This document shows, one piece after another, positions 36,451 to 44,808 of a stretch of DNA of 64,000 nucleotides. The notes below the pieces were generated by a model, which ran no database searches, was not told the DNA's origin, and saw only the letters and a program-made list of their open reading frames with translations. Source of the DNA: CAXBNB01 sp040151475 (GTDB taxonomy: Bacteria > Bacteroidota > Bacteroidia > Cytophagales > Cyclobacteriaceae); contig NZ_JBDKWG010000146.1 in the NCBI RefSeq assembly GCF_040151475.1, positions 62,001 through 126,000 on the forward strand. Reading direction: 5' to 3'. The position numbers and the translations under genes were made by a program. Within the stretch, counting starts at the first letter, position 1; every line of letters starts with the position of its first letter.

Positions 36451-37062
36451 CTACTCCGTTTTATAGATCGTACGAGTCACGATACTTCGACCCAAGGTCA
36501 CTTCATCAGCATATTCCAGTTCTCCCCCCATTGGGATTCCACGGGCGATAGATGAAACTTTTACGTCAAGACCTTCCAGTTTTCTAGAAATATAAAAAGC
36601 CGTGGTATCTCCTTCCATAGTAGGGCTAAGGGCAAAAATTACTTCCTGGATTTCTCCATCACTTTCTTTTATTCTTTTGATTAGTGTCTCAATATGCAAA
36701 TCCTCTGGACCAAATCCGTCAATCGGAGAAATGATTCCTCCCAGTACATGAAACAACCCACTGAATTGCCCGGTGTTCTTTACCGCAATTACATCAGGAG
36801 TATCTTCTACAACGCAAATAATAGACAAATCTCTATTGATTGTCCTGCAAGTACAATCAGTGGTGTGGGAAATGATATGGCAAGTATTACAGTACTTAGT
36901 GTCTTTTCTTAGTTTTATCAATGCCTCAGACAACTGTTCTGTGGTAGATTCATTCTGTTTTAACAGATGCAAAGCCAGACGAAGTGCTGTCTTTTTACCA
37001 ATGCCGGGAAGCTTTGAAATTTCCCTTACTGCCTCCTCTACCAACTCACTCGGAAATTCCAT
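36451..37062 (-). CDS. recR: Recombination protein RecR
   Basis: 203 residues, the normal RecR length. The N-terminal helix-hairpin-helix contains KLPGIGKKTALRLALHLL. A four-cysteine zinc finger follows (CNTCHIISHTTDCTC), then a Toprim domain starting at ICVVEDTPDVIAV and a C-terminal segment with ARGIPMGGELEYADE. RecR works with RecF/RecO to load RecA at gaps. It follows clpS by 14 bp in the same direction. Confidence 0.96.
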   Translation of the reverse strand: MEFPSELVEEAVREISKLPGIGKKTALRLALHLLKQNESTTEQLSEALIKLRKDTKYCNTCHIISHTTDCTCRTINRDLSIICVVEDTPDVIAVKNTGQFSGLFHVLGGIISPIDGFGPEDLHIETLIKRIKESDGEIQEVIFALSPTMEGDTTAFYISRKLEGLDVKVSSIARGIPMGGELEYADEVTLGRSIVTRTIYKTE

Positions 37063-37076
37063 AAAAACCGAAAGGA

Positions 37077-37358
37077 TTAAACTATAGTTGCATTGATGCC
37101 TGCATTGGTAATCCCTTCTTTCATTGGCTTCAAAAAAGAATAGGAACCTTCTTTGACCTTACATTTACCCTTGAAATGAATAAGCCAGGTACACTGCTCT
37201 GCCTGCATTTTTTCATGTTTGCACACTTTAATCAGCGTATTGGTCACATGGTCAAACGTGTTAAAATCATCATTAAATACGACAAGCCCTTTACCTTCTT
37301 CGGTCTCTTGATCCTCCAGTACTTCAACGAGCTCTTCTTCTTGATACTCAAAAGCCAT
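37077..37358 (-). CDS. clpS: ATP-dependent Clp protease adaptor ClpS
   Basis: 93 residues. The ClpS signature VFNDDFNTFDHV is at about 27-38, followed by the helical core with CKHEKMQAEQC and a C-terminal strand NAGINATIV. ClpS hands N-end-rule substrates to ClpAP; in Bacteroidota it pairs with ClpA or ClpC. The N-terminal 25 residues are acidic. First gene of a clpS-recR pair. Confidence 0.93.
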   Translation of the reverse strand: MAFEYQEEELVEVLEDQETEEGKGLVVFNDDFNTFDHVTNTLIKVCKHEKMQAEQCTWLIHFKGKCKVKEGSYSFLKPMKEGITNAGINATIV

Positions 37359-37382
37359 AATTGAATTTATTGATTTGGGCTA

Positions 37383-37390
37383 CAAAATTA
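37383..37390 (-). promoter_or_regulatory. Putative -7 promoter element of clpS-recR
   Basis: Minus-strand TAATTTTG, exact TAnnTTTG, 24 bp before the clpS ATG. Confidence 0.45.
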
Positions 37391-37506
37391 ACAATTTTTG
37401 CTTTAATTGAGAGCATTAACGATGCTTTTCACAAGAGTATCTATATTTCTCTGCTAAAAGGCTTTGTGTGTTTCTATTCTGTGATCGAAGAGAAATCTGT
37501 TTTGTC

Positions 37507-37526
37507 ATTTCTGCTAAGGCAGAAAT
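37507..37526. repeat. Short perfect hairpin
   Basis: ATTTCTGC-TAAG-GCAGAAAT, an 8-bp stem with no T-tail, in the clpS/tRNA-Ala intergenic space. Purpose unknown. Confidence 0.5.
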
Positions 37527-37532
37527 CTCATT

Positions 37533-37570
37533 ACGGAGTGTTGCTTTGAAAACGGAGTGTTGCTTTGAAA
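37533..37570. repeat. Tandem direct repeat, 2 x 19 bp
   Basis: Two perfect adjoining copies of ACGGAGTGTTGCTTTGAAA, 20 bp upstream of the tRNA-Ala promoter. Probably a recent slippage duplication. Confidence 0.9.
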
Positions 37571-37590
37571 TAAGAATTCTGACGATTCTC

Positions 37591-37621
37591 TTTGTAGTTT
37601 AGTTAAATGGACAAATATTTG
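37591..37621 (+). promoter_or_regulatory. Promoter of tRNA-Ala
   Basis: TTTG at 37591-37594, a 19-bp spacer and AATATTTG at 37614-37621 (7 of 8 to TAnnTTTG), 18 bp before the mature tRNA 5' end. Confidence 0.6.
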
Positions 37622-37639
37622 CGCCCGTTAAAATCAAAA

Positions 37640-37716
37640 GGGGAATTAGCTCAGTTGGCTAGAGCGCTTGGCTGGCAGCCAAGAGGTCATCGGTTCGAAT
37701 CCGATATTCTCCACCA
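37640..37716 (+). tRNA. tRNA-Ala (anticodon GGC)
   Basis: A 77-nt cloverleaf with encoded CCA. The acceptor stem GGGGAAT/ATTCTCC carries the G3-U70 pair that identifies alanine tRNAs. The anticodon arm is CTTGG-CTGGCAG-CCAAG with anticodon GGC, and the T arm has GGTTCGAATCC. It reads codon GCC (and GCU by wobble). Confidence 0.97.
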
Positions 37717-37723
37717 TAGAAAA

Positions 37724-37748
37724 GCACCTCGATTGAGGTGCTTTTTTT
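37724..37748 (+). terminator. Terminator of tRNA-Ala
   Basis: GCACCTC-GATT-GAGGTGC, a perfect 7-bp stem followed by seven T, 7 bp after the tRNA CCA. Confidence 0.9.
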
Positions 37749-38048
37749 GTTGCTATAATTCGAATAGATTTTACTAAAATGTTTTATGTTGATTGGTTAA
37801 TAATAAAAAACCTGTAGGATCAAACATATTTCCGGGGATTATCTGAATAAAGTATAATTTATACCAACAAAAAAACTGTTGGAATCCTTATTGTTGAATT
37901 GTTTTACCAGAAAGCATACTTGCTTATTGACACTATTCTACCCTACTTGATGCATTTCAGATAATTTGGTTCTAATTATTCTACCATTTCGATTTAGATT
38001 TGCGTGATTTTAGAAAAGAGTATTAATGGCTCACGCTAAACAAACTAA
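37749..38048. other. Intergenic region upstream of gcvP
   Basis: 300 bp of AT-rich DNA without a credible reading frame. It contains the candidate -7 element at 37995-38002. I see no glycine riboswitch. Confidence 0.6.
37995..38002 (+). promoter_or_regulatory. Putative -7 promoter element of gcvP
   Basis: TAGATTTG matches TAnnTTTG, 46 bp before the gcvP ATG. The nearest TTTG (37965-37968) is 26 bp upstream, longer than ideal. Confidence 0.35.
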
Positions 38049-40958
38049 ATGAGGATGACTGTTGATTTAAACAAGAGGATTGAATTCCAATCCAGACATA
38101 TTGGTCCAGGAGAAAAAGAAAGACAACTTATGCTGGACTCCATAGGAGTAAGCACACTGGATGAGCTAATTGAGCAAACTATACCTGACAAGATAAGGTT
38201 ATCGTCAAAACTCAATCTTCCAAAGCCCGTTAATGAGTTTCGTTTTCTTCAATCATTCAAAGAAATTACAACTAAAAACAAGGTTTACAATTCGTTTCTT
38301 GGCATGGGTTATTACGGTTGTGTCGTTCCTTTAGTCATCCAAAGAAATATATTAGAAAATCCGGGATGGTACACCGCATACACTCCTTACCAAGCTGAAA
38401 TAGCTCAGGGCAGGTTGGAAGCACTAGTGAATTTTCAAACTATGGTTTCTGACCTTACGGGGATGGAAATTGCCAATGCGTCGTTGCTGGATGAAGGCAC
38501 GGCTGCTGCTGAGGCAATGTCCATGCTGTATAGTTTAAGAAAAAAAGAAAAGAAAAGTGCCAACAAATACTTCATCGATCAAAATATCTTTCCTCAAACA
38601 TTATCGGTCTTAACCACTCGTGCCAAGCCAATGGGGATAGAGTTAGAAGTAGGAGACCTTAGTAAGATAAACTTATCTGATTCAGAATTATTCGGTTTGT
38701 TTGTTCAGTACCCTAACTCTGACGGAGCGGTTTGTGATCATTCCGAACTGATAAAAAATGCTAAAGCCAATAATATTGCTGTTACCGTTGCTGCTGATTT
38801 ATTAAGCCTTACATTACTTACACCTCCGGGAGAAATGGGAGCAGATGTTGTAGTAGGTACAACCCAAAGATTAGGAGTTCCAAGAGGTTTTGGAGGGCCA
38901 CATGCTGCTTATTTTGCCACAAGTGACACAAACAAAAGGCAGATCCCGGGTAGAGTTATAGGTGTATCGATTGATGCCAATGGTAACAAAGCCTATCGAA
39001 TGGCACTTCAGACAAGAGAGCAGCACATTCGTAGAGAAAAAGCCACTTCAAACATTTGTACCGCTCAGGTATTGTTGGCAGTAATAGCCGGAATGTATGC
39101 CGTATATCATGGCCCTCAAGGACTTAAGCAAATTGCTTCAAGAATTCACGGGTTAGCTAAACTTACCACTGATGCTCTTGCCGAATTGGGTTTTGCGCAG
39201 TTGAATGATGTTTTCTTCGATACCATAAAAATCCAACTTGAGTCGGAAGTCCAAAAGCAACAGCTACATAAAATTGCAGAAAGCAAAGAAATAAATCTCC
39301 GGTATTTTGAAAATCAGTGTGTTGGTATTTCATTTGATGAAATTCACGAAGTAAAAGATGCATTAGATATCATTGAGATTTTTGAAGCACTATCCGGTAA
39401 TAACATTAGTAAAGATAATATTGCGAAAAAGGCTGAAACAATTGAAATTTCTTTCCCTTCGTCGATCGCAAGAAAGTCTGATTTTTTGACACACGCTGTG
39501 TTTCAAAATTTTCATTCAGAGCATGAATTACTCCGATATTTAAAAAGGCTGGAAAACAAAGATTTGTCATTAACACATTCTATGATTTCCCTGGGTTCAT
39601 GCACTATGAAACTGAATGCAACAGCTGAAATGATTCCCATTACCTGGCCGGAATTGTCCTTTATGCACCCGTTTGCACCAATAGATCAAACCCAAGGGTA
39701 TATGGAGATGATTGCCCAACTGAGTGAATGGCTGTCCGAAATTACCGGTTTTCATTCCACTTCCTTACAACCAAACTCCGGTGCACAAGGAGAATATGCC
39801 GGATTGATGGTGATTAAAGCTTACCATGAAAGCCGAGGAGAAGGTCACCGTAATATTACCATTATACCGTCTTCAGCGCACGGCACAAATCCTGCCAGTG
39901 CTGTAATGGCAGGGAATGCAGTGATCATTACTGCATGTGATGAGTTCGGTAATATAGATGTTGAAGACCTTAGAAATAAAGCCATAGAATATAAAGACAA
40001 TCTTTCCTCTTTGATGGTAACTTACCCCTCTACACATGGTGTATTTGAAGAAAGTATTATAGAAATATGTAACATTATCCATGAAAATGGAGGTCAGGTT
40101 TATATGGACGGGGCAAACATGAATGCTCAGGTAGGACTCACCAGCCCCGCAATGATTGGAGCAGATGTATGCCATCTAAATCTACACAAAACATTTTGTA
40201 TTCCGCATGGTGGAGGTGGACCGGGAGTAGGTCCAATCGGTGTAGCTGAGCATCTGTCCCCATTCTTACCTGGAAATCCTGTAATAAAATCTGGTGGAAA
40301 TCAGGCAATCTCAGCCATATCATCTGCACCTTACGGCAGTGCAGGCATTCTGGCCATACCCTACGCATATATAGCAATGATGGGAGCAGAAGGATTAACC
40401 AACGCAACCAAAACTGCTATTCTCAATGCCAACTACCTTAAGTCCCGTTTAGAAGGAGAATTCAAAATCTTGTACTCCGGGAAAAATGGAAGATGCGCTC
40501 ATGAAATGATAGTAGATTGCAGGGAGTTTAAATCTGTCGGAATAGAGGTGGAAGACATAGCAAAAAGATTGATGGATTACGGTTATCACGCCCCCACCGT
40601 TTCCTTTCCGGTAGCAGGTACGTTGATGATAGAGCCAACAGAAAGCGAAACCAAAGAAGAAATAGACAGGTTTTGTGACACTCTACTCAATATAAAAGCA
40701 GAAATAGACGAAGTGGCTCGTGGAGAATATGATGCTTCTAACAATGTGTTGAAAAATGCTCCTCACACTTCAACAGTAGCTATCTCTGATAATTGGGATT
40801 ACCCTTATAAAAGAGAAAAAGCCATTTATCCCCTGCCTTTCGTGAGAGCCAACAAATTTTGGCCTTCTGTAGGAAGAGTGGACAATGCTTATGGAGATCG
40901 GAATCTTTATTGTAGTTGTATTCCTGTTGAAGATTATCAGGAAAAGGAATTGGTTTAA
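38049..40958 (+). CDS. gcvP: Glycine dehydrogenase (decarboxylating), P-protein
   Basis: A 969-residue full-length P-protein of the glycine cleavage system. It decarboxylates glycine and passes the aminomethyl group to GcvH. N-terminal FQSRHIGPGEKERQLML is typical. The PLP lysine is K714 in LNLHKTFCIPHGGGGPG. Both ancestral halves are in one chain, as in E. coli GcvP, not split into GcvPA/GcvPB. Two in-frame ATGs lie at the start (38049 and 38055). gcvT and gcvH are not in the window. Confidence 0.97.
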   Translation: MRMTVDLNKRIEFQSRHIGPGEKERQLMLDSIGVSTLDELIEQTIPDKIRLSSKLNLPKPVNEFRFLQSFKEITTKNKVYNSFLGMGYYGCVVPLVIQRNILENPGWYTAYTPYQAEIAQGRLEALVNFQTMVSDLTGMEIANASLLDEGTAAAEAMSMLYSLRKKEKKSANKYFIDQNIFPQTLSVLTTRAKPMGIELEVGDLSKINLSDSELFGLFVQYPNSDGAVCDHSELIKNAKANNIAVTVAADLLSLTLLTPPGEMGADVVVGTTQRLGVPRGFGGPHAAYFATSDTNKRQIPGRVIGVSIDANGNKAYRMALQTREQHIRREKATSNICTAQVLLAVIAGMYAVYHGPQGLKQIASRIHGLAKLTTDALAELGFAQLNDVFFDTIKIQLESEVQKQQLHKIAESKEINLRYFENQCVGISFDEIHEVKDALDIIEIFEALSGNNISKDNIAKKAETIEISFPSSIARKSDFLTHAVFQNFHSEHELLRYLKRLENKDLSLTHSMISLGSCTMKLNATAEMIPITWPELSFMHPFAPIDQTQGYMEMIAQLSEWLSEITGFHSTSLQPNSGAQGEYAGLMVIKAYHESRGEGHRNITIIPSSAHGTNPASAVMAGNAVIITACDEFGNIDVEDLRNKAIEYKDNLSSLMVTYPSTHGVFEESIIEICNIIHENGGQVYMDGANMNAQVGLTSPAMIGADVCHLNLHKTFCIPHGGGGPGVGPIGVAEHLSPFLPGNPVIKSGGNQAISAISSAPYGSAGILAIPYAYIAMMGAEGLTNATKTAILNANYLKSRLEGEFKILYSGKNGRCAHEMIVDCREFKSVGIEVEDIAKRLMDYGYHAPTVSFPVAGTLMIEPTESETKEEIDRFCDTLLNIKAEIDEVARGEYDASNNVLKNAPHTSTVAISDNWDYPYKREKAIYPLPFVRANKFWPSVGRVDNAYGDRNLYCSCIPVEDYQEKELV

Positions 40959-41005
40959 ATAATTTCTCAAATATTCTGAGCAACCTTTTGATGAAAAGTT
41001 ACATT

Positions 41006-41032
41006 TAGAATAAAAAGAAATCTTTTATTCTA
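41006..41032 (+). terminator. AT-rich hairpin after gcvP, possible terminator
   Basis: TAGAATAAAA / TTTTATTCTA, a perfect 10-bp stem with a 7-base loop, 47 bp after the gcvP stop. It lacks a clear T-tail. Confidence 0.35.
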
Positions 41033-41089
41033 TAAATCACCTTTTTGGCAAGATTTTGGATAAACGTATTTTCTAACTATTTATTACAA

Positions 41090-41485
41090 ATGTCGCTTTC
41101 TACTATATTATTTCTTTTAACATTCCCTTTCAATATGGGAGCCACCCCAAGCGACAGCTTAGCGGAAAAGTCATCTTCCAGCATTGGAAACCCTTTCGAC
41201 GTAGAAAGAAAAATTAGCTATAAAAAAGGTATATTGAACAACAGGCTTGATTACCAATTACTGCATGGAAAAAAAGGGAAGTTCATTCTCAAATTCACCA
41301 ACAAACCTCAACATAGCATTGATATTAAGATTTACGATGTAATAGGCAATCTCATTAAGACGGATAGAATATTACAAGAAGAAGGTGACGAAAAGGAATA
41401 CGATTTTTCTGATCGGGAAACCAAAATCTACGTGGTAAAAGTCAGCTCTGAAGAAGAAAACATAGTGAAAAAAATCAATATCTGA
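41090..41485 (+). CDS. Small exported protein resembling a T9SS type A sorting domain
   Basis: 131 residues from the ATG at 41090 (an upstream TTG would add 15). A signal peptide (MSLSTILFLLTFPFNMGA) is followed by a ~40-residue linker. The final ~70 residues run KGKFILKFTNKPQHSIDIKI, YDVIGNLIK and IYVVKVSSEEENIVKKINI. This follows the pattern of the Por/type IX secretion C-terminal sorting domain (YDxxGN, then a strand ending in VKV, then a basic K-K-I end). There is almost no cargo. It may be an orphan sorting domain or a beta-sandwich protein of the same fold. Moderately sure of export, less of the T9SS link. Confidence 0.55.
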   Translation: MSLSTILFLLTFPFNMGATPSDSLAEKSSSSIGNPFDVERKISYKKGILNNRLDYQLLHGKKGKFILKFTNKPQHSIDIKIYDVIGNLIKTDRILQEEGDEKEYDFSDRETKIYVVKVSSEEENIVKKINI

Positions 41486-41595
41486 GATTTAGATTCATAG
41501 ACTTCTTCTGTTTTCCAATTATTATCCTCATCAGATTCATAAAGTAATTCTTTTCCATTAAATTGTGTTCGAATATGATACACTCTGTGGTTCAT
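41428..41595 (-). CDS. Possible short protein, unrecognised
   Basis: A 55-codon minus-strand frame from the ATG ending at 41595, overlapping the 3' end of the plus-strand gene by 58 bp. The first 38 residues (MNHRVYHIRTQFNGKELLYE, then a DEDNNW stretch) look protein-like: charged and aromatic in a natural mix. The last 17, within the overlap, do not. It could be a small gene, a truncated remnant, or chance. Confidence 0.22.
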   Translation of the reverse strand: MNHRVYHIRTQFNGKELLYESDEDNNWKTEEVYESKSQILIFFTMFSSSELTFTT

Positions 41596-41662
41596 TTTTG
41601 TTCACAAGTGATGCGTCAAAATAGCCTATTATTAGCTTAACACTTTCTAAAGTAAGATTTTG

Positions 41663-43087
41663 ATGGTTGGCATCATATCTGATAGCCCCTTAATAAAAAT
41701 AGATTTCGTGGAAAAAGAATTAGGAAACATATTAATAATCGATGATGATGAAGACGTGCTCTTCGCCGCTAAGATGCTACTTAAAAAGTATGCTCAGAAT
41801 GTCATTATAGAAAAAGATCCAAGGAAAATACCTTTCCTGATGAACAATGGCTCTTATGATGTAATTCTTTTGGATATGAATTTCAGTAAGGACATTACCA
41901 GTGGCAAAGAAGGTTTTTACTGGCTGCAACAAATTTTGGAGCGGGATCCAAAAGCAGTTGTCATCCTCATCACAGCTTTTGGAGATGTAGAAATGGCTGT
42001 AAAAGCACTTAAAGAAGGTGCTACAGACTTTGTTTTGAAACCATGGCAGAATGAGAAACTCATTGCCACACTATCTACGGCCTCCAAGCTGAAAAAATCT
42101 TACCAGGAAGTTGATACTTTAAAAACTGCTAAAAAACAACTTGAGCATGACCTCAACCAACCATTTAAAGATATAATAGGGGAAAGCGAAGCAATCAAGA
42201 ATGTTTTTAAAATAATAGATAAAGTTGCAAAGACCGATGCTAATGTTTTAATCCTTGGTGAAAATGGTACAGGAAAAGAATTGGTTGCCAGAGCTATTCA
42301 CCAACGCTCCTTGCGAAAAGACAATGTGTTTGTGGGAGTAGATATGGGAGCTATTACAGAGACTCTGTTTGAGAGTGAGCTCTTTGGGCACAAAAAAGGA
42401 TCTTTTACCGATGCTAAAGAAGACCGGGCAGGTCGATTTGAAGTAGCCCATAAAGGGAGTTTATTTTTAGACGAAATCGGCAATCTAAATCTGCCTCTAC
42501 AGTCTAAGCTTCTTACAGCCATTCAGTCAAGAGAAGTAACAAGGATAGGATCCAATAAATCCATGACCGTTGATATCAGGTTAATTTGTGCTACCAATAT
42601 GCACTTACATGAAATGGTAGAACAAAATACTTTTCGACAAGATTTGGTATATAGGATAAACACCGTAGAAATACACCTGCCGGCACTAAGAGAACGAACA
42701 GAGGACATCCCTTTATTGGCAAACCATTTTGTAAATATATATAGTGCCAAATACAGAAAATCCATAAAAAAGTTTGCTGTAGCTACAATGAAAAAGTTGC
42801 AAAAATACCGATGGCCTGGAAACATAAGGGAGTTGCAACATGCCATCGAGCGAGCGGTAATTATGAGTGACAATTCAAGCCTGACTCCTGAAGATTTCTT
42901 CTTTCTCTCTGACAAACCGGGCAATTCGTCCGAAGAATCTGAGAACACTTTCAATCTTGACGAGGTAGAACGAAATGTAATTCAAAAAGCAATAGACCGC
43001 AATGGTGGCAACATTTCAAAAGCAGCTAAGGAATTGGGGCTAACCAGAGCCTCTCTGTATAGAAGGCTGGAAAAACATGGAATTTAA
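41663..43087 (+). CDS. NtrC-family sigma-54-dependent response regulator
   Basis: 474 residues. The receiver domain has IIDDDEDVL and phospho-acceptor D71 in ILLDMNF. The AAA+ domain has Walker A GENGTGKE, the sigma-54 contact loop GSFTDA at 246-251 (GAFTGA in the classical form) and Walker B GSLFLDEIG. A Fis-type helix-turn-helix closes the protein (NISKAAKELGLTRASLYRRL). A TTG directly precedes the ATG at 41663; the ATG was chosen. The kinase gene overlaps its end by 11 bp, so the two are a cognate pair. Target promoters would be of the -24/-12 type. Confidence 0.92.
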   Translation: MVGIISDSPLIKIDFVEKELGNILIIDDDEDVLFAAKMLLKKYAQNVIIEKDPRKIPFLMNNGSYDVILLDMNFSKDITSGKEGFYWLQQILERDPKAVVILITAFGDVEMAVKALKEGATDFVLKPWQNEKLIATLSTASKLKKSYQEVDTLKTAKKQLEHDLNQPFKDIIGESEAIKNVFKIIDKVAKTDANVLILGENGTGKELVARAIHQRSLRKDNVFVGVDMGAITETLFESELFGHKKGSFTDAKEDRAGRFEVAHKGSLFLDEIGNLNLPLQSKLLTAIQSREVTRIGSNKSMTVDIRLICATNMHLHEMVEQNTFRQDLVYRINTVEIHLPALRERTEDIPLLANHFVNIYSAKYRKSIKKFAVATMKKLQKYRWPGNIRELQHAIERAVIMSDNSSLTPEDFFFLSDKPGNSSEESENTFNLDEVERNVIQKAIDRNGGNISKAAKELGLTRASLYRRLEKHGI

Positions 43088-44456
43088 TAATTTCAAAGTC
43101 AATCTTGTAGTAAGGATCACTTTACTCATTTTCACAATAGTTTTGTTGGTCAATACCTTCTATACCAATTCTTATACCCTTACACAAATCCTGTTATTCG
43201 TTGCTCTTGGATTTGAGGTTCAACTTCTTATTAAATTTTTGGATAAAACAAATCAGGAGCTTTCAGGTTTTCTAAACTCAATAAAATACGACGATTTCTC
43301 GCATACTTATACTACGAAAAAAACTGGGACTTCTCAGGATCAGTTGTACGAAGAGTTCAACAATGTAATCAAGAAATTTCGTCAAATAAGGGCTGAAAAA
43401 GAAGCTCAACATCAATATTTGCGTACCATTGTACATCACGTGGCTATTGGTATTATCACATTTGATAAAACAGGAGAAGTACAAATCATCAACGCTGCGG
43501 CTAAAAATCTTCTGAATGTTGACATTTTGAAAAATATCAACCAGTTAAGAGAACTGAATGAAAATTTAGTAGCCAGTCTATTTGACTTGCAGACCGGGGG
43601 CAGGGACTTGATAAAAATAGAAAAGGATGGAGAAGAAGTCCAGCTTTCTATTTACGCCATCCAACTGGTTCAAATGAACAAAGAGTTTAAATTGATTTCC
43701 ATCCAAAATATCAAAAGTGAATTGGATGAAAAAGAAATGGATGCATGGCAAAATCTGATTCGTGTCTTAACTCATGAAATAATGAATTCTGTAACACCTA
43801 TTTCTTCTTTAGCTGCTACAGTTGAGACTGAGTTAGAAACTCAGTTGAAAGGGGGACTGGAAATAAGCAACATCAGCAGTGATGATGTTCAGGATTTTTA
43901 TATGGCCGTCAAAACCATTCACAACAGAAGTGAGGGGCTTATAAAATTCGTTAGTGACTTCAGAAACCTTACCAGAATTCCAATTCCAAATCTGGAAAAA
44001 GTGGGAGTACGCACTTTAATTGATCATATCATCAACCTCATGAAATATGAGATAGAGAAAGAACACATTTGTTTGGAAACTAAAATACTCCCGGAAGACT
44101 TAGCCATTTGTGCCGATAAAGAACAAATCGAACAAGTGCTGATTAATTTAGTGAAAAATGCGATTCATGCTCTTGGAACCGAAGATGAAAAAAAAGAAGG
44201 CAAAATCCTGAGCATAAATGCTTTTGTAAATGAAGATGGTAAAACCCATATTAGCATCAGAGACAATGGATCAGGAATAGAAGAAGAGGCTCTTCATAAA
44301 ATTTTTATTCCATTTTTTACTACTAAAAAATCAGGATCCGGCATAGGACTCAGTTTGTCCAAGCAAATAATGAGAAAACACAATGGGGTCATTTCTGTTC
44401 ATTCGGAAATCAATAAAGGAACTGAATTTGTCTTAAAGTTTAAAAAACAAACCTAA
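43077..44456 (+). CDS. Sensor histidine kinase, NtrY-like, cognate to the sigma-54 regulator
   Basis: 459 residues. Two hydrophobic segments near 10-50 with almost no periplasmic loop suggest sensing in or near the membrane. A PAS-like domain (about 115-215: VHHVAIGIITFDKTGEVQII) is followed by the HisKA box LTHEIMNSVTPI with H233. The HATPase has N-box NLVKNAIHAL, DNGSGI and GIGLSLS. Its ATG lies 11 bp inside the regulator gene. The signal is unknown. Confidence 0.92.
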   Translation: MEFNNFKVNLVVRITLLIFTIVLLVNTFYTNSYTLTQILLFVALGFEVQLLIKFLDKTNQELSGFLNSIKYDDFSHTYTTKKTGTSQDQLYEEFNNVIKKFRQIRAEKEAQHQYLRTIVHHVAIGIITFDKTGEVQIINAAAKNLLNVDILKNINQLRELNENLVASLFDLQTGGRDLIKIEKDGEEVQLSIYAIQLVQMNKEFKLISIQNIKSELDEKEMDAWQNLIRVLTHEIMNSVTPISSLAATVETELETQLKGGLEISNISSDDVQDFYMAVKTIHNRSEGLIKFVSDFRNLTRIPIPNLEKVGVRTLIDHIINLMKYEIEKEHICLETKILPEDLAICADKEQIEQVLINLVKNAIHALGTEDEKKEGKILSINAFVNEDGKTHISIRDNGSGIEEEALHKIFIPFFTTKKSGSGIGLSLSKQIMRKHNGVISVHSEINKGTEFVLKFKKQT

Positions 44457-44579
44457 TTGGCTATCCGTCTGATAAATATCAGTATATATCCCGACTATTG
44501 ATAATATTTTCAGCTTGCACGAGACTATTAAAACTACTACTTTTACCACTTATTTATAATTAATCTAAATAAAGGTGAT

Positions 44580-44798
44580 ATGCGTTCGTTGGCAGAACTG
44601 AAACCAGGTGAAATAGGAGTAGTAAAGAGCTTTAATGATGAATATTTGTCATTAAAGCTACTTGAAATGGGGGTGCTACCTGGCACAGAAGTAGAAATGA
44701 AATTTGCTGCTCCATTTGGCGATCCTATCTGCATCCGCGTATCAGGCTATAACCTTTCTCTTCGCCTGGATGAAGCTAAAACTATCTCGCTGACGTAA
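44580..44798 (+). CDS. feoA: Ferrous iron transport accessory protein FeoA
   Basis: 72 residues, an SH3-like fold: LAELKPGEIGVVKSF, then LLEMGVLPGTEVEMKFAAPFGDPI and RVSGYNLSLRLDEAKTI, all typical of FeoA. It supports Fe(II) uptake by FeoB, encoded 10 bp downstream. A small palindrome CTGATA-AA-TATCAG at 44469-44482, upstream, may be a regulator site or part of the previous gene's terminator. Confidence 0.95.
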   Translation: MRSLAELKPGEIGVVKSFNDEYLSLKLLEMGVLPGTEVEMKFAAPFGDPICIRVSGYNLSLRLDEAKTISLT

Positions 44799-44808
44799 AA
44801 AAGAATTC

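Noticed and set aside
37361..37549. 62-residue plus-strand frame upstream of tRNA-Ala
   Set aside because: It runs through the clpS promoter, the hairpin and the tandem repeat, with composition like noncoding DNA.
37749..38048. Possible glycine riboswitch before gcvP
   Set aside because: I looked for the paired aptamer blocks and found none; the leader is short and AT-rich.
44469..44482. CTGATA-AA-TATCAG palindrome before feoA, as a Fur box
   Set aside because: It does not match the 19-bp Fur consensus and lies 13 bp after the kinase stop, so a 3' hairpin of that gene is just as likely.
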